From contig NZ_CP109190.1 of the NCBI RefSeq assembly GCF_041438805.1, forward strand, positions 1,922,001 to 1,986,000: a stretch of 64,000 nt of DNA, given 5' to 3'. The stretch comes from Streptomyces sp. NBC_01707 (GTDB lineage Bacteria; Actinomycetota; Actinomycetes; Streptomycetales; Streptomycetaceae). A program made the position numbers and the translations under genes. Below the pieces are notes generated by a model. The model was not told where the DNA came from. It worked only from the letters and a program-made list of their open reading frames with translations, and searched no databases. Positions 45,977 to 54,354 of this stretch are shown here, piece by piece. Positions within the stretch are counted from its first letter, which is position 1. Every line of letters starts with the position of its first letter.

Positions 45977-46848
45977 GCGCGACGAGCCCCACCCGTGACT
46001 CCGCCACGCTGCGGCCCCGGCTGCTCGGCCGTTCCGTCGTCAATGTCGTGGTGGGCATCTCGGTGCTGTACACGCTGCTGCCGGTGCTGTGGCTGGTGCT
46101 CGCCGCGTCGAAGGACCGGGACGCCCTGTTCGGCAGCGACGTGCTGTCGCTGAACCACTTCGCCTTCGTACAGAACCTCAAGGACCTGTTCGCGATGGAC
46201 GGCGGACTGTACGGGCGGTGGTACGGGAACAGCCTGCTGTACGCGGTGCTCGGCGCCGCGCTGGGCGCCCTCGTGAGCATCGCCTGCGGCTACGCCTTCG
46301 ACAAGTACCGCTTCCCGCACAAGGAGAAGCTGTTCGGCCTGGTCCTCGCCGCCGTCATGGTGCCGCAGACGGTGCTGGCCCTGCCGCTGTATCTGATGGC
46401 GTCCGGCACCGGCCTGGTCAACACCTTCTGGTCGGTCTTCATCCCGGTGCTCTTCAATCCGTTCGGTGTGTATCTCGGCCGGATATTCAGTCAGGGGTAC
46501 GTGCCGAACGAGGTGCTCGAAGCGGCGCGTGTGGACGGCGCCGGCGAGCTGACCACCTACTTCCGGGTCGCGCTGCGGATGCTCGGGCCCGGCCTGGTCA
46601 CCGTCTTCCTCTTCCAGCTCACCGCCATCTGGAACAACTTCTTCCTGCCGATGGTGATGCTGTCCGACCAGGACCTGTATCCGGTCAGTCTGGGGCTCTA
46701 CACCTGGAACAGTTCCGCAACCGTGTCCCCCGAGTACTACCCCGTTGTGATCATGGGCTCGCTGCTCGCCGTCCTCCCGTTGATCCTCGCCTTCGCACTG
46801 CTCCAGCGGTTCTGGAAGTCGGGGCTCACCGCGGGCGCCGTCAAGTAG
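45973..46848 (+). CDS. Sugar ABC transporter permease (MalG type), cluster B
   Basis: 291 residues from ATG 45973. Six helices, EAA loop NEVLEAARVDGAGELTTYFR, and C-terminus LLQRFWKSGLTAGAVK. Very similar to 12103-13038 (for example YGRWYGNSLLYAVLG versus YLRWFGNSLLYSVVG). Forms the channel with the preceding permease; the ATPase must be supplied from elsewhere. Confidence 0.95.
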   Translation: MSATSPTRDSATLRPRLLGRSVVNVVVGISVLYTLLPVLWLVLAASKDRDALFGSDVLSLNHFAFVQNLKDLFAMDGGLYGRWYGNSLLYAVLGAALGALVSIACGYAFDKYRFPHKEKLFGLVLAAVMVPQTVLALPLYLMASGTGLVNTFWSVFIPVLFNPFGVYLGRIFSQGYVPNEVLEAARVDGAGELTTYFRVALRMLGPGLVTVFLFQLTAIWNNFFLPMVMLSDQDLYPVSLGLYTWNSSATVSPEYYPVVIMGSLLAVLPLILAFALLQRFWKSGLTAGAVK

Positions 46849-46884
46849 CCGGGCCACCCGGACCACTTCCGTACCAGGAGCAAG

Positions 46885-47916
46885 ATGTCCAGCACCACCC
46901 GCACCGCGGCCCGTCGGCCGCGCGCCGCCGTCGCCATGAAGCCGGATGCCGCGGCCGCCGTCCTCGCCCCCCGATCCCTGGCCGCACTCGCCGAGGTGTG
47001 CGCCCTCGCCCCGCTGCCCGTACTCGACGACTTCACCACCGACCGTGCCCGCGCCGCGCTCGCGGACGCCGAACTCCTGGTCACCGGCTGGGGCTGCCCG
47101 CCTCTCGACGAGAACGTGCTGGCGGCGGCTCCCCGGCTGCGCGCCGTCGTGCACACGGCGGGCTCCGTCCGCGGGCACATCACCGAGGCCTGCTGGGACC
47201 GGGGCATCGAAGTGTCGTCGGCCGCCGCCGCCAACGCGCTGCCGGTCGCGGAGTACACCGTCGCGATGATCCTGCTCTCCGGCAAGCGGGCCCTGGAGCG
47301 GGCCCGCGACTACCGGGCGGAGCGCCGTCGTGACGACTGGCTGCGCACCTCGCCCGAGGTCGGCAACTACGGCCGCACCGTGGGCATCCTGTCCGCCTCG
47401 TTGATCGGCCGCCGCGTCATCGAGCTGCTGCGCCCGTACGACCTGCGGGTACTGCTGCACGATCCCTACGTCTCCGCGGCGGACGCCGCCGAGCTGGGTG
47501 TCCGGCCGGTCGAACTCGCCGAGCTGTTCGCGCGGAGCGACGTGGTGAGCGTCCACACCCCGCTGCTGCCCGCCACCCGCGGGCTCGTCAGTCGTGAACT
47601 GCTCACCTCGATGCGCCCGGACGGTGTGCTCATCAACACCTCGCGAGGCGCCGTCGTCGACCAGGACGCGCTCACCGACGTACTCCGGCAGGACCGGATC
47701 CGCGCGATCCTCGACGTCACCGACCCCGACACGCTGCCGTCCGGGCACCCCCTGTGGGAGTGCGACAACGCCCTGATCACTCCGCATCTCGCGGGCTCGC
47801 AGGGCAACGAGTGGCAGCGGCTGGTCGACCTGGCGGTCCACGAGATCGGCCGCTGGGCCGCGGGCGACGGTTTCGCCCACCCCGTACGACGCGAAAGGCT
47901 GGCATTCCTCGCATGA
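46885..47916 (+). CDS. D-2-hydroxyacid dehydrogenase-like protein, cluster B
   Basis: 343 residues from ATG 46885 with AGGAG ribosome site. Same architecture as the cluster A homologue: LPVAEYTVAMILLSGKRALE, VLLHDPYVSAADAAELG, catalytic Arg in NTSRGAVVD and His in LITPHLAGS. The nucleotide loop reads GILSASLIGRRVIELL, so the first two glycines of GxGxxG are both replaced, and DVTDPDTLP replaces DVFxxEPLP. Either the family uses an altered cofactor geometry or it has a non-standard reaction. Overlaps the DUF2264 gene (ATGA). Confidence 0.87.
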   Translation: MSSTTRTAARRPRAAVAMKPDAAAAVLAPRSLAALAEVCALAPLPVLDDFTTDRARAALADAELLVTGWGCPPLDENVLAAAPRLRAVVHTAGSVRGHITEACWDRGIEVSSAAAANALPVAEYTVAMILLSGKRALERARDYRAERRRDDWLRTSPEVGNYGRTVGILSASLIGRRVIELLRPYDLRVLLHDPYVSAADAAELGVRPVELAELFARSDVVSVHTPLLPATRGLVSRELLTSMRPDGVLINTSRGAVVDQDALTDVLRQDRIRAILDVTDPDTLPSGHPLWECDNALITPHLAGSQGNEWQRLVDLAVHEIGRWAAGDGFAHPVRRERLAFLA

Positions 47917-49799
47917 CCTCCCCCCTTGAACTTCCCACCGACGACCGCGACCTGAGCCCGCACACCGGCTACACCCGGGCGCACTGGGAGGCGGCGGCGG
48001 ACGGCCTGCTGCGGGCCGCGTGGCAGTGGTCGACGCCCGGCCGCGCGCTACTGGACCTGCCGGGCCGGCCGTCCGGATCCGGGGTGCGCTCGGACGGCCT
48101 GGAGGGCTACGCCCGTACGTTCCTCGCGGCGGCCTTCCGGGTCGCCGGCGCGGACGGGAAGGACCCGCACGGCTGGCTCGACCGGTACGCGGACGGACTC
48201 GCCGCCGGAACCCGGACGCCCGGCCGGGACGATCCGGAGTCCTGGCCGCTGATCCTCGACCACCACGTCCAGGGCCAGCCCATGGTCGAGTCCGCCTCGG
48301 TCGCCATCGGGCTGCGGCTGACCCGTCCCTGGCTGTGGGAACGGCTCGATACGGGCGTCCAGGACCGGGCCGAGGAATGGCTGCGCGGTGCGCTGCGGCA
48401 CACCCCCGCGCCCAACAACTGGTATCTGTTCCCCTACTCCGTGGCCGCGTTCCTGGAGTCGGTCGGCCGCGGCGACGCCGAGACGACCCGGGCCAAGGAG
48501 CGGGCACTCGACCTGCTGGAGGGCTGGTACCGAGGACAGGGCTGGTACACGGACGGCGACGGCGCCGCATTCGACCACTACAACGGCTGGGCGCTGCACC
48601 TGTACCCGGTGCTGGACGCGCATCTGTCGGGCGACCCCGAACTGTCCGCGCACTACGGCTCCCGGCTGCGCGAACACCTGGACAGCTTCTCGCTGCTGTT
48701 CGGCGCCGACGGCGCGCCGATCCACTTCGGCCGCTCGCTGACCTACCGCTTCGCGGCCGGTTCGGCCGTCGCACTGGGCGCCGTCACCGGGCACACCCCG
48801 CTCTCCCCCGGTGCCTCGCGGCGGGTGATCAGCGGATCTCTGCGCTACTTCCTGGACCGCGGTGCGACGGGCACGGACGGACTGCTGAGCCTGGGCTGGC
48901 ACGGCCCGCACGAGGCGACGCTGCAGCACTACTCGGGCCCCGCGTCCCCGTACTGGGCATCCAAGGCGTTCGTCTCGCTGCTGGCCCCGGAGGGCCATCC
49001 GCTGTGGAGCACGACCGAGGAGCCCGCGCCCAGCGAAGGCCCCGACCGGGTGCTGGCGCTGCCCGCGCCCGGTCTGCTGATCCAGTCCACCCGGGCGGAC
49101 GGCATCGTACGGCTGCACAACCACGGCAGTGACCATGTCCGGCCGCACGAGGGCGAGTCGGGCGTGCAGGACGACCCGCTGTACAGCCGCCAGTCGTACT
49201 CCACGGTGACCGGTCCCACGTCGAAGGTGAACGCGGCGGACAACCATCTGGCCGTCGTCGTCGCGGGAGTGCGCAGTGGCCGCCGCAGCGTCCGCCCGCT
49301 GGGCGCCGGGCACGGTGACGGCTGGGGCTGGGCCGCGTCCTGGCACCGCCCCGTCTTCACGTCGGGTGCGCCGATGGTGCCGGGGCTGCGGGTGGAGAGC
49401 GTCACGGTGGTCCGCGGGAGGTACGAACTGCGGGTGCACCGGGTGCTGGGCGCGCCGGCCGGGGCACGGGTGGAGCAGACGGGCTGGGCGACCGGCCCGG
49501 ACGACGCCGTACGGTCCACGCTGCACGGACTGCACGGCTGGGAGACCTCGGAGGAGGTACGGGCCCCGCAGGGCACGGCGTACACCCGCTGGGCGGTGAT
49601 GCCCCGGCTGGGCGCGGACGCCGAGGGGACGGTCCTGCTGGTGTCCCTCGCGTCCCTGACGGCGGAGCCTGACGCCACGGCGCTCGCGACGGCGGTGAGC
49701 GGCGTGAACGTGGACGGCGACACGGTCGAGGTCGGCTGGGCGGAGGACGGGGCGACGACCCGTATCGACTTCGAACCGCTGAAGGTCGAGCACCGCTGA
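47913..49799 (+). CDS. DUF2264 protein, probable glycan-processing enzyme
   Basis: 628 residues from ATG 47913, no signal peptide, so cytoplasmic. Residues ~15-370 match DUF2264, an (alpha/alpha)6-type barrel (YTRAHWEAAADGLLRAAWQW, FDHYNGWALHLYPVLDAHLS, PIHFGRSLTYRFAAGSAVAL), followed by a beta-sandwich C-terminal part (YSRQSYSTVTGPTSKVNAAD). From memory, some members of this family are classed as beta-glucuronidases (GH154). As last gene of cluster B it likely removes a terminal uronic acid from the imported oligosaccharide. Catalytic residues not assigned here. Confidence 0.82.
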   Translation: MTSPLELPTDDRDLSPHTGYTRAHWEAAADGLLRAAWQWSTPGRALLDLPGRPSGSGVRSDGLEGYARTFLAAAFRVAGADGKDPHGWLDRYADGLAAGTRTPGRDDPESWPLILDHHVQGQPMVESASVAIGLRLTRPWLWERLDTGVQDRAEEWLRGALRHTPAPNNWYLFPYSVAAFLESVGRGDAETTRAKERALDLLEGWYRGQGWYTDGDGAAFDHYNGWALHLYPVLDAHLSGDPELSAHYGSRLREHLDSFSLLFGADGAPIHFGRSLTYRFAAGSAVALGAVTGHTPLSPGASRRVISGSLRYFLDRGATGTDGLLSLGWHGPHEATLQHYSGPASPYWASKAFVSLLAPEGHPLWSTTEEPAPSEGPDRVLALPAPGLLIQSTRADGIVRLHNHGSDHVRPHEGESGVQDDPLYSRQSYSTVTGPTSKVNAADNHLAVVVAGVRSGRRSVRPLGAGHGDGWGWAASWHRPVFTSGAPMVPGLRVESVTVVRGRYELRVHRVLGAPAGARVEQTGWATGPDDAVRSTLHGLHGWETSEEVRAPQGTAYTRWAVMPRLGADAEGTVLLVSLASLTAEPDATALATAVSGVNVDGDTVEVGWAEDGATTRIDFEPLKVEHR

Positions 49800-49805
49800 C
49801 CAGCG

Positions 49806-49839
49806 GTCCGCCGGTCGGCTCCATGGCCGGCCGGCGGAC
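49806..49839. terminator. Bidirectional terminator between cluster B and lut operon
   Basis: GTCCGCCGGTCGGC (49806-49819) pairs with GCCGGCCGGCGGAC (49826-49839) with one G-U wobble, loop of 6, between two convergent genes. Confidence 0.8.
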
Positions 49840-49856
49840 GACCCCGCCCTACCTCC

Positions 49857-50489
49857 CTACGCGTCGACGCGGACGACCACCACCAGCGACCGCGGGCCGT
49901 GCACGCCCTCGACCCGCTCCAGCTCGATGTCCGAGGTGGCCGACGGTCCGCTGATCAGGGTCGTCGGCCGCTCCGGCACCAGCCGGCCTACCGCCTCCGG
50001 CACCCCCACCTCGACCGCCGACAGATCCACCACGCACACGTGCAGGTCGGGGACGAGCGACAGCGCCCGTCGCCCCTGGTCGGGCGAGCCGTCGAGGAAG
50101 ATCGTGCCGGTCTCGGCGCAGCCGACGGCCGACCCCGTGACGACACCGTCCAGCGCATCGAGCCGGGGCGCCGGGATGTCGGCGCAGTCCTGCTGGATCT
50201 CCCCGTCGTACGCCTCGAGCCACCGCTCGTCGAGCCCCGCGGGCACCCCGATCTTCCGGGCACCACGCTCCCGCAGCACCTGTGCGATCACTTCGGCGGT
50301 GCGGTCGCCGGTGCAGGCGTGCACCTGTGCCTTGTAGTCGACGAGCCGGTCGGTGAAGAGCGCGAGGCGCTCGTCGTCGGGGAGTGTGCGGCCGGTCCGG
50401 TACTCGCGCGGGACAGCCGTGCCGGGGGTGGGCGCGAGAGCCAAGGCATCCCGGATCCGGCCGAGCACCGTTTCGCGAGCGGTCGTCAC
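49857..50489 (-). CDS. lutC: Lactate utilization protein C (LUD domain)
   Basis: 210 residues from GTG 50489, overlapping the lutB stop by GTGA. The LUD domain is evident: TGSAVGCAETGTIFLDGSPD, then ALSLVPDLHVCVVDL and LISGPSATSDIELERVEGVH with GPRSLVVVV near the end. In Bacillus and relatives LutC is part of the LutABC iron-sulfur complex that oxidises L-lactate to pyruvate. Last gene of the operon. Confidence 0.94.
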   Translation of the reverse strand: MTTARETVLGRIRDALALAPTPGTAVPREYRTGRTLPDDERLALFTDRLVDYKAQVHACTGDRTAEVIAQVLRERGARKIGVPAGLDERWLEAYDGEIQQDCADIPAPRLDALDGVVTGSAVGCAETGTIFLDGSPDQGRRALSLVPDLHVCVVDLSAVEVGVPEAVGRLVPERPTTLISGPSATSDIELERVEGVHGPRSLVVVVRVDA

Positions 50490-52021
50490 TTCTCCTCCTG
50501 CTGCTGGTTCCTGCCGTCCTCGGCGGCGGCCCTCATGGTCGCGGCGCCCTCGTCCGACGCCAGCCAGGCGCGGAAGGACTGCTTCGGCGGCGCCGCGGTG
50601 TCATGGCTGTCGCTCCACCCGTTGAGCGGGGGCGGCAGGTGCGAGATCTGCCCGTCCCGCCCGGCGAGGACCCGCCCCAGCCCGGCGGCCTTCTGCGCGG
50701 CCGTGAACAGCTTCGGCCTCCTCATCACGCCGGCCGCCGCCTTCATGGCCAGCTTCTGCGTCGTCGTACCGGACTGTTCGGTGTGCTGGTGGCGCAGCTC
50801 GACCAGCAGCGAGGGGATGTCGATCTTGACCGGGCAGGCGTCGAAACAGGCGCCACAGAGGCTGGAGGCGTACGGCAGCGAGCTGTTGGGGTCGTCCTTG
50901 GCGGCGTGCATCCCGGCGAGCTGAGGGGTGAGGACGGCGCCGATCGGGCCGGGGTAGGTCGATCCGTACGCATGGCCGCCGGCCCGCTCGTACACCGGGC
51001 AGACGTTCAGACAGGCCGAGCAGCGGATGCAGTTGAGCGCCTCGCGCCCGATCCGGTCGGCGAGCGCGGCGGTGCGCCCGTTGTCGAGGAGGACCAGATG
51101 GAAGTCCTGCGGACCGTCGCCGGGCGTCACCCCCGTCCACATGGAGGTGTACGGGTTCATCCGCTCCCCGGTGGACGAGCGCGGCAGCAACTGCAGGAAG
51201 ACTTCGAGGTCCTGATAGCGCGGCAGCACCTTCTCGATGCCCATGACGGTGATCAGGGTGTCGGGCAGGGTCAGGCACATCCGGCCGTTGCCCTCGGACT
51301 CGACGACGGAGAGCGTGCCGGTCTCGGCGATACCGAAGTTGGCGCCGGAGACGGCCACCTTCGTCGTCATGAACTTCTCGCGCAGATAGGCGCGTGCCGC
51401 GGCGGCCAGATGAGCGGGTACGTTGTCGAGCCGCGGATCCACACCGGGGATCTCCTTGAGGAAGATCTGCCGGATCTCGTCGCGGTTGCGGTGGATCGCG
51501 GGCACCAGGATGTGAGACGGCTTGTCGTGGGCGAGCTGCACGATGAGCTCGGCGAGGTCCGTCTCGTACGGGGTGATGCCGATCGATTCGAGGTGCTCGT
51601 TGAGGGCGATCTCCTGGGTGGCCATCGACTTGACCTTGATGACCTCTTTCGATCCCGTCGCACGGACGAGCCGGGCGACGATCTCGTTGGCCTCGACGCC
51701 GTCGCGCGCCCAGTGGACGGTGCCGCCGCGCTCGGTGACCTTCCGCTCCAACTGCTCCAGCAGTTCGGGGAGCCGGTTCATGGTGTCGGTCTTGATGGCC
51801 GAGCCGGCGTCGCGCAGCTGCTCCCAATCGGGAAGTTCTCCGGTGACGTCGAGGCGTTTGGCGCGGATCGTACGGGTGGCCTTGCCGAGGTTGCGGCGCA
51901 GCTGTTCGTTGCGCAGCTCGTCGTGGGCGGCCGCGGGGAACGTCCGGTCGCCGCGCAGATGGCCCGTCCCGTACGGGGAGCGGGGCGGGGTGGCGGGCAT
52001 GCCGAGGAAGGTGCTGCTCAT
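50486..52021 (-). CDS. lutB: Lactate utilization iron-sulfur protein B
   Basis: 511 residues from ATG 52021. An N-terminal LUD-like domain (SMATQEIALNEHLESIGITP, SGANFGIAETGTLSVVESEG) is followed by two ferredoxin-type [4Fe-4S] motifs, CIRCSACLNVCPVY (residue ~330) and CGACFDACPVKI (~380), and a C-terminal domain ending in a Glu/Gln tail. Length and order match LutB. Electron-carrying subunit of the L-lactate dehydrogenase complex. Confidence 0.95.
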   Translation of the reverse strand: MSSTFLGMPATPPRSPYGTGHLRGDRTFPAAAHDELRNEQLRRNLGKATRTIRAKRLDVTGELPDWEQLRDAGSAIKTDTMNRLPELLEQLERKVTERGGTVHWARDGVEANEIVARLVRATGSKEVIKVKSMATQEIALNEHLESIGITPYETDLAELIVQLAHDKPSHILVPAIHRNRDEIRQIFLKEIPGVDPRLDNVPAHLAAAARAYLREKFMTTKVAVSGANFGIAETGTLSVVESEGNGRMCLTLPDTLITVMGIEKVLPRYQDLEVFLQLLPRSSTGERMNPYTSMWTGVTPGDGPQDFHLVLLDNGRTAALADRIGREALNCIRCSACLNVCPVYERAGGHAYGSTYPGPIGAVLTPQLAGMHAAKDDPNSSLPYASSLCGACFDACPVKIDIPSLLVELRHQHTEQSGTTTQKLAMKAAAGVMRRPKLFTAAQKAAGLGRVLAGRDGQISHLPPPLNGWSDSHDTAAPPKQSFRAWLASDEGAATMRAAAEDGRNQQQEEK

Positions 52022-52785
52022 CGGACGGCCTCCGTCAGGACGTACGGCGAGGTGCGGGTGGACGAGAGGATCTGCGCGAGGTGCAGGGTGCGGGTGCCCG
52101 ACTTGATGCGGGAGAGTCCGCCGCCGATGTGCATCAGACAGGACGAGTCGTTCGCGGTGCACACGGCGGACCCGGTGGTGGCGATGTTGCGCATCTTGTC
52201 CTGGAGCATCGCGGTCGATGTCCCGGCGTTCTTCAGGGCGAAGGTGCCGCCGAAACCGCAGCAGGAGTCGGCTTCGGGAAGCTCGACGAGGTCGATGGAG
52301 TCGACGGCCCGCAGCAGCTTCAGGGGCTTGTCCCCCACGCGCAACATGCGCAAGGAGTGACAGGTGGGGTGGTACGTGACGCGGTGCGGGAAGTACGCGC
52401 CGACACCGGTGACGCCCAGGACGTCGACGAGGAACTCCGACAGCTCGTAGGTCTTGGACTTGACCGTGGCGACGCCCGCGCGCAGCGCCGCGTCCCCGTA
52501 CCGCTCGGCGATGATCTCGTGCTGATGGCGGACCGATCCGGCGCAGGATCCCGAGGGCATGACGACGGCGTCGATCGACGCGTCGCCGAACTGCTCGGCG
52601 AAGTTCCGTACGAGCGGGACGGGCTCGCGCTGGTAGCCGGTGTTGACGTGCATCTGGCCGCAGCAGGTCTGCTCCGGCGGGAACACCACCTCGTGCCCCA
52701 GGCGGGCGAGCAGGACCGCGGTGGATTTCACCGCCTCGGGAAAGAGCGTGTCTCCCAGACAGGTGGCGAAGAGTCCGATACGCAT
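52018..52785 (-). CDS. lutA: Lactate utilization protein A (CCG domains)
   Basis: 255 residues from ATG 52785, ribosome site GGAGAGG. Two cysteine-rich CCG domains are complete: PPEQTCCGQMHVNTG with upstream FATCLGDTLFP, and TYHPTCHSLRMLRVG with LPEADSCCGFGG. Such domains bind an iron-sulfur cluster as in heterodisulfide reductase subunits. First gene of the lut operon, directly behind the 52817-52831 operator. Expressed when L-lactate relieves repression by the GntR protein. Confidence 0.95.
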   Translation of the reverse strand: MRIGLFATCLGDTLFPEAVKSTAVLLARLGHEVVFPPEQTCCGQMHVNTGYQREPVPLVRNFAEQFGDASIDAVVMPSGSCAGSVRHQHEIIAERYGDAALRAGVATVKSKTYELSEFLVDVLGVTGVGAYFPHRVTYHPTCHSLRMLRVGDKPLKLLRAVDSIDLVELPEADSCCGFGGTFALKNAGTSTAMLQDKMRNIATTGSAVCTANDSSCLMHIGGGLSRIKSGTRTLHLAQILSSTRTSPYVLTEAVR

Positions 52786-52816
52786 GGGGCCTCTCCGATC
52801 GTTTCTCTGGCCTTTA

Positions 52817-52831
52817 TATGGTCGGACCATA
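52817..52831. promoter_or_regulatory. GntR (LutR/LldR-type) operator before lutA
   Basis: TATGGTCGGACCATA, perfect 15-bp palindrome, containing the FadR-subfamily consensus TGGTnnnACCA. 32 bp upstream of lutA. The same core recurs upstream of the regulator gene. Confidence 0.85.
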
Positions 52832-52921
52832 CTAGTCTCGGTCCGGAACGTGAAGAGGGCCAGGACATGGCGAGGGGACGGTGCGCGGTCGCACCGTCCC
52901 CTGGTTGCCGTCATGTCGCGG

Positions 52922-53647
52922 CTACGACTTCTCGTCCACCAGCGTGCCGTGCAGGCTGCGGATGTGACGCTCGACCAGACCGGCCGCCTTCGCCCCCTTG
53001 CCCGCGCGCACCAACCGCAGGAGTTCGGTGTGCTCGGCATTGAGACCGGCCGCCGTGGCCGGCCAGTCCTCGGCCTCCTCCAATGCGCGCAGGATCAGCG
53101 GACGCACGGACTCGCGCACGGCGGAGGTGAGCGTGGAGGTCAGTTCATTGCCGGAACTGCGCGCGATCTGGACGTGGAACCGGGTGTCCAGATCGTTGAA
53201 CTCGGCCACGCCGACGTCCGGTTCCGCCATCCGTACGAGCAACTGCTCCGCCTCGTCGAGGTCCTCCGCGGAAGCATGCGTGGCGGCCGCCTCGAAGCTG
53301 GACCGCTCCAGCACGACGCGCGCCTCCAGAACGTCCTCCAGGCTGTAGCTGCCGAGGGCGAAGTGCAGCCGCAGCAGCCGGCCGAGGGCGCCGTCGGGGT
53401 TGCGTACGATCCGCGCCCCGGCGTCCGGGCCACGGCCGGGCTGGGCGACGAGGACTCCGATCGTCTCCAGCACCCGCAGCGCCTCACGCAGAGCGGACCT
53501 GCTGACCCCGAGGACCGGCGCGAGCTCCCGCTCGGGCGGCAGCCGGTCCCCGGCCTTGAGTTCTCCGGCGAAAACCCGCTCCTCGATGCTCTGGAGCACG
53601 AGCTCATGCGTACGGGACTGCCGTACGGGTTGCCACTCGACGGGCAC
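52922..53647 (-). CDS. FadR-subfamily GntR regulator of the lut operon
   Basis: 241 residues from GTG 53647. N-terminal winged helix (FAGELKAGDRLPPERELAPV, then LGVSRSALREALRVLETIGV, residues ~28-70) and a C-terminal FCD helical domain (LEARVVLERSSFEAAATHAS, FNDLDTRFHVQIARSSGNEL with the metal-ligand Asp and His positions). FadR-subfamily members of this kind sense organic acids such as L-lactate. Two identical operator cores lie before lutA and before this gene, implying repression of both. Confidence 0.92.
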   Translation of the reverse strand: MPVEWQPVRQSRTHELVLQSIEERVFAGELKAGDRLPPERELAPVLGVSRSALREALRVLETIGVLVAQPGRGPDAGARIVRNPDGALGRLLRLHFALGSYSLEDVLEARVVLERSSFEAAATHASAEDLDEAEQLLVRMAEPDVGVAEFNDLDTRFHVQIARSSGNELTSTLTSAVRESVRPLILRALEEAEDWPATAAGLNAEHTELLRLVRAGKGAKAAGLVERHIRSLHGTLVDEKS

Positions 53648-53698
53648 CGTCCACCCCCTGCCTCAGCCTCTTCGTCTCACTATGTCACGCACGGCATG

Positions 53699-53709
53699 TG
53701 GTCGGACCA
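53699..53709. promoter_or_regulatory. GntR operator upstream of its own gene
   Basis: TGGTCGGACCA, identical core to the lutA operator, 52 bp before the GTG start. Indicates autoregulation. Confidence 0.8.
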
Positions 53710-54354
53710 AACATCCCGCCGCCGAGCCAACGCACTGCGGGGTCCGCGCCACACGGCGAGCACCCCTGCGACCGCGGCACGGAAAGTGATCCGGAACCAC
53801 CTTCCCGCCGCCGCTCGGCGAAGGGGCCGGATCTTTTGCACTCTTCACTGTTGCCAATCACTACCGCACCGGAAGCCATCGGGAGGTCACAGAACCCCAC
53901 ACACCCATTTCGTGCCCCGGTGCCTAGCGCGGGGCTCGCGGCGGCCACCGACCACCGCGTCCGATGGCGTCGTGAAGCGCATCCCCGCCCGGCGAACCGT
54001 GCAGCGCGGCTTCCGCCGCACAGGGGGAGACGAGGGAGCCCATCGGCGCAGCACACCCTCGCGACCTGCACCGAGATCGGACTGAAGATCGCCGAACCCG
54101 ACAGGAGAGGCCGACAGTTCCGCCTCATCGGGCGCATAGATACGACAGGAAGATGGTGCCTACGGCAATTCGCCTCCCTTTGGGTGATCTTTACTCCCGA
54201 CACGGAACCGACCGCACACGTTCCATCACTGAGAGTGAAGTATGCCTGTGTCCGTGGCTGTCAGCGACGTGACGCGCATGCAAATAAACCGCGCTTATCG
54301 AGTGCGCCCGCACGCGGTGTGGTCACTCCAAATTCCGTGAGGAAGGTTCCCTAG
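53710..54354. other. 645-bp region upstream of the collagen-like gene
   Basis: No supported gene. GC content drops toward the right end (around 54170-54350), fitting a promoter region for the collagen-like gene. An open frame across it (53698-54354) has atypical composition and no ribosome site. A sequence TGGTCACTCCA near 54320 resembles, but does not match, the GntR operator. Confidence 0.5.

Noticed and set aside
54320..54330. TGGTCACTCCA as a third GntR operator
   Set aside because: The dyad is broken (ACTCCA instead of GGACCA); similarity could be chance.
53698..54354. 218-residue plus-strand frame before the collagen-like gene
   Set aside because: No ribosome site, atypical codon composition, no recognisable family.
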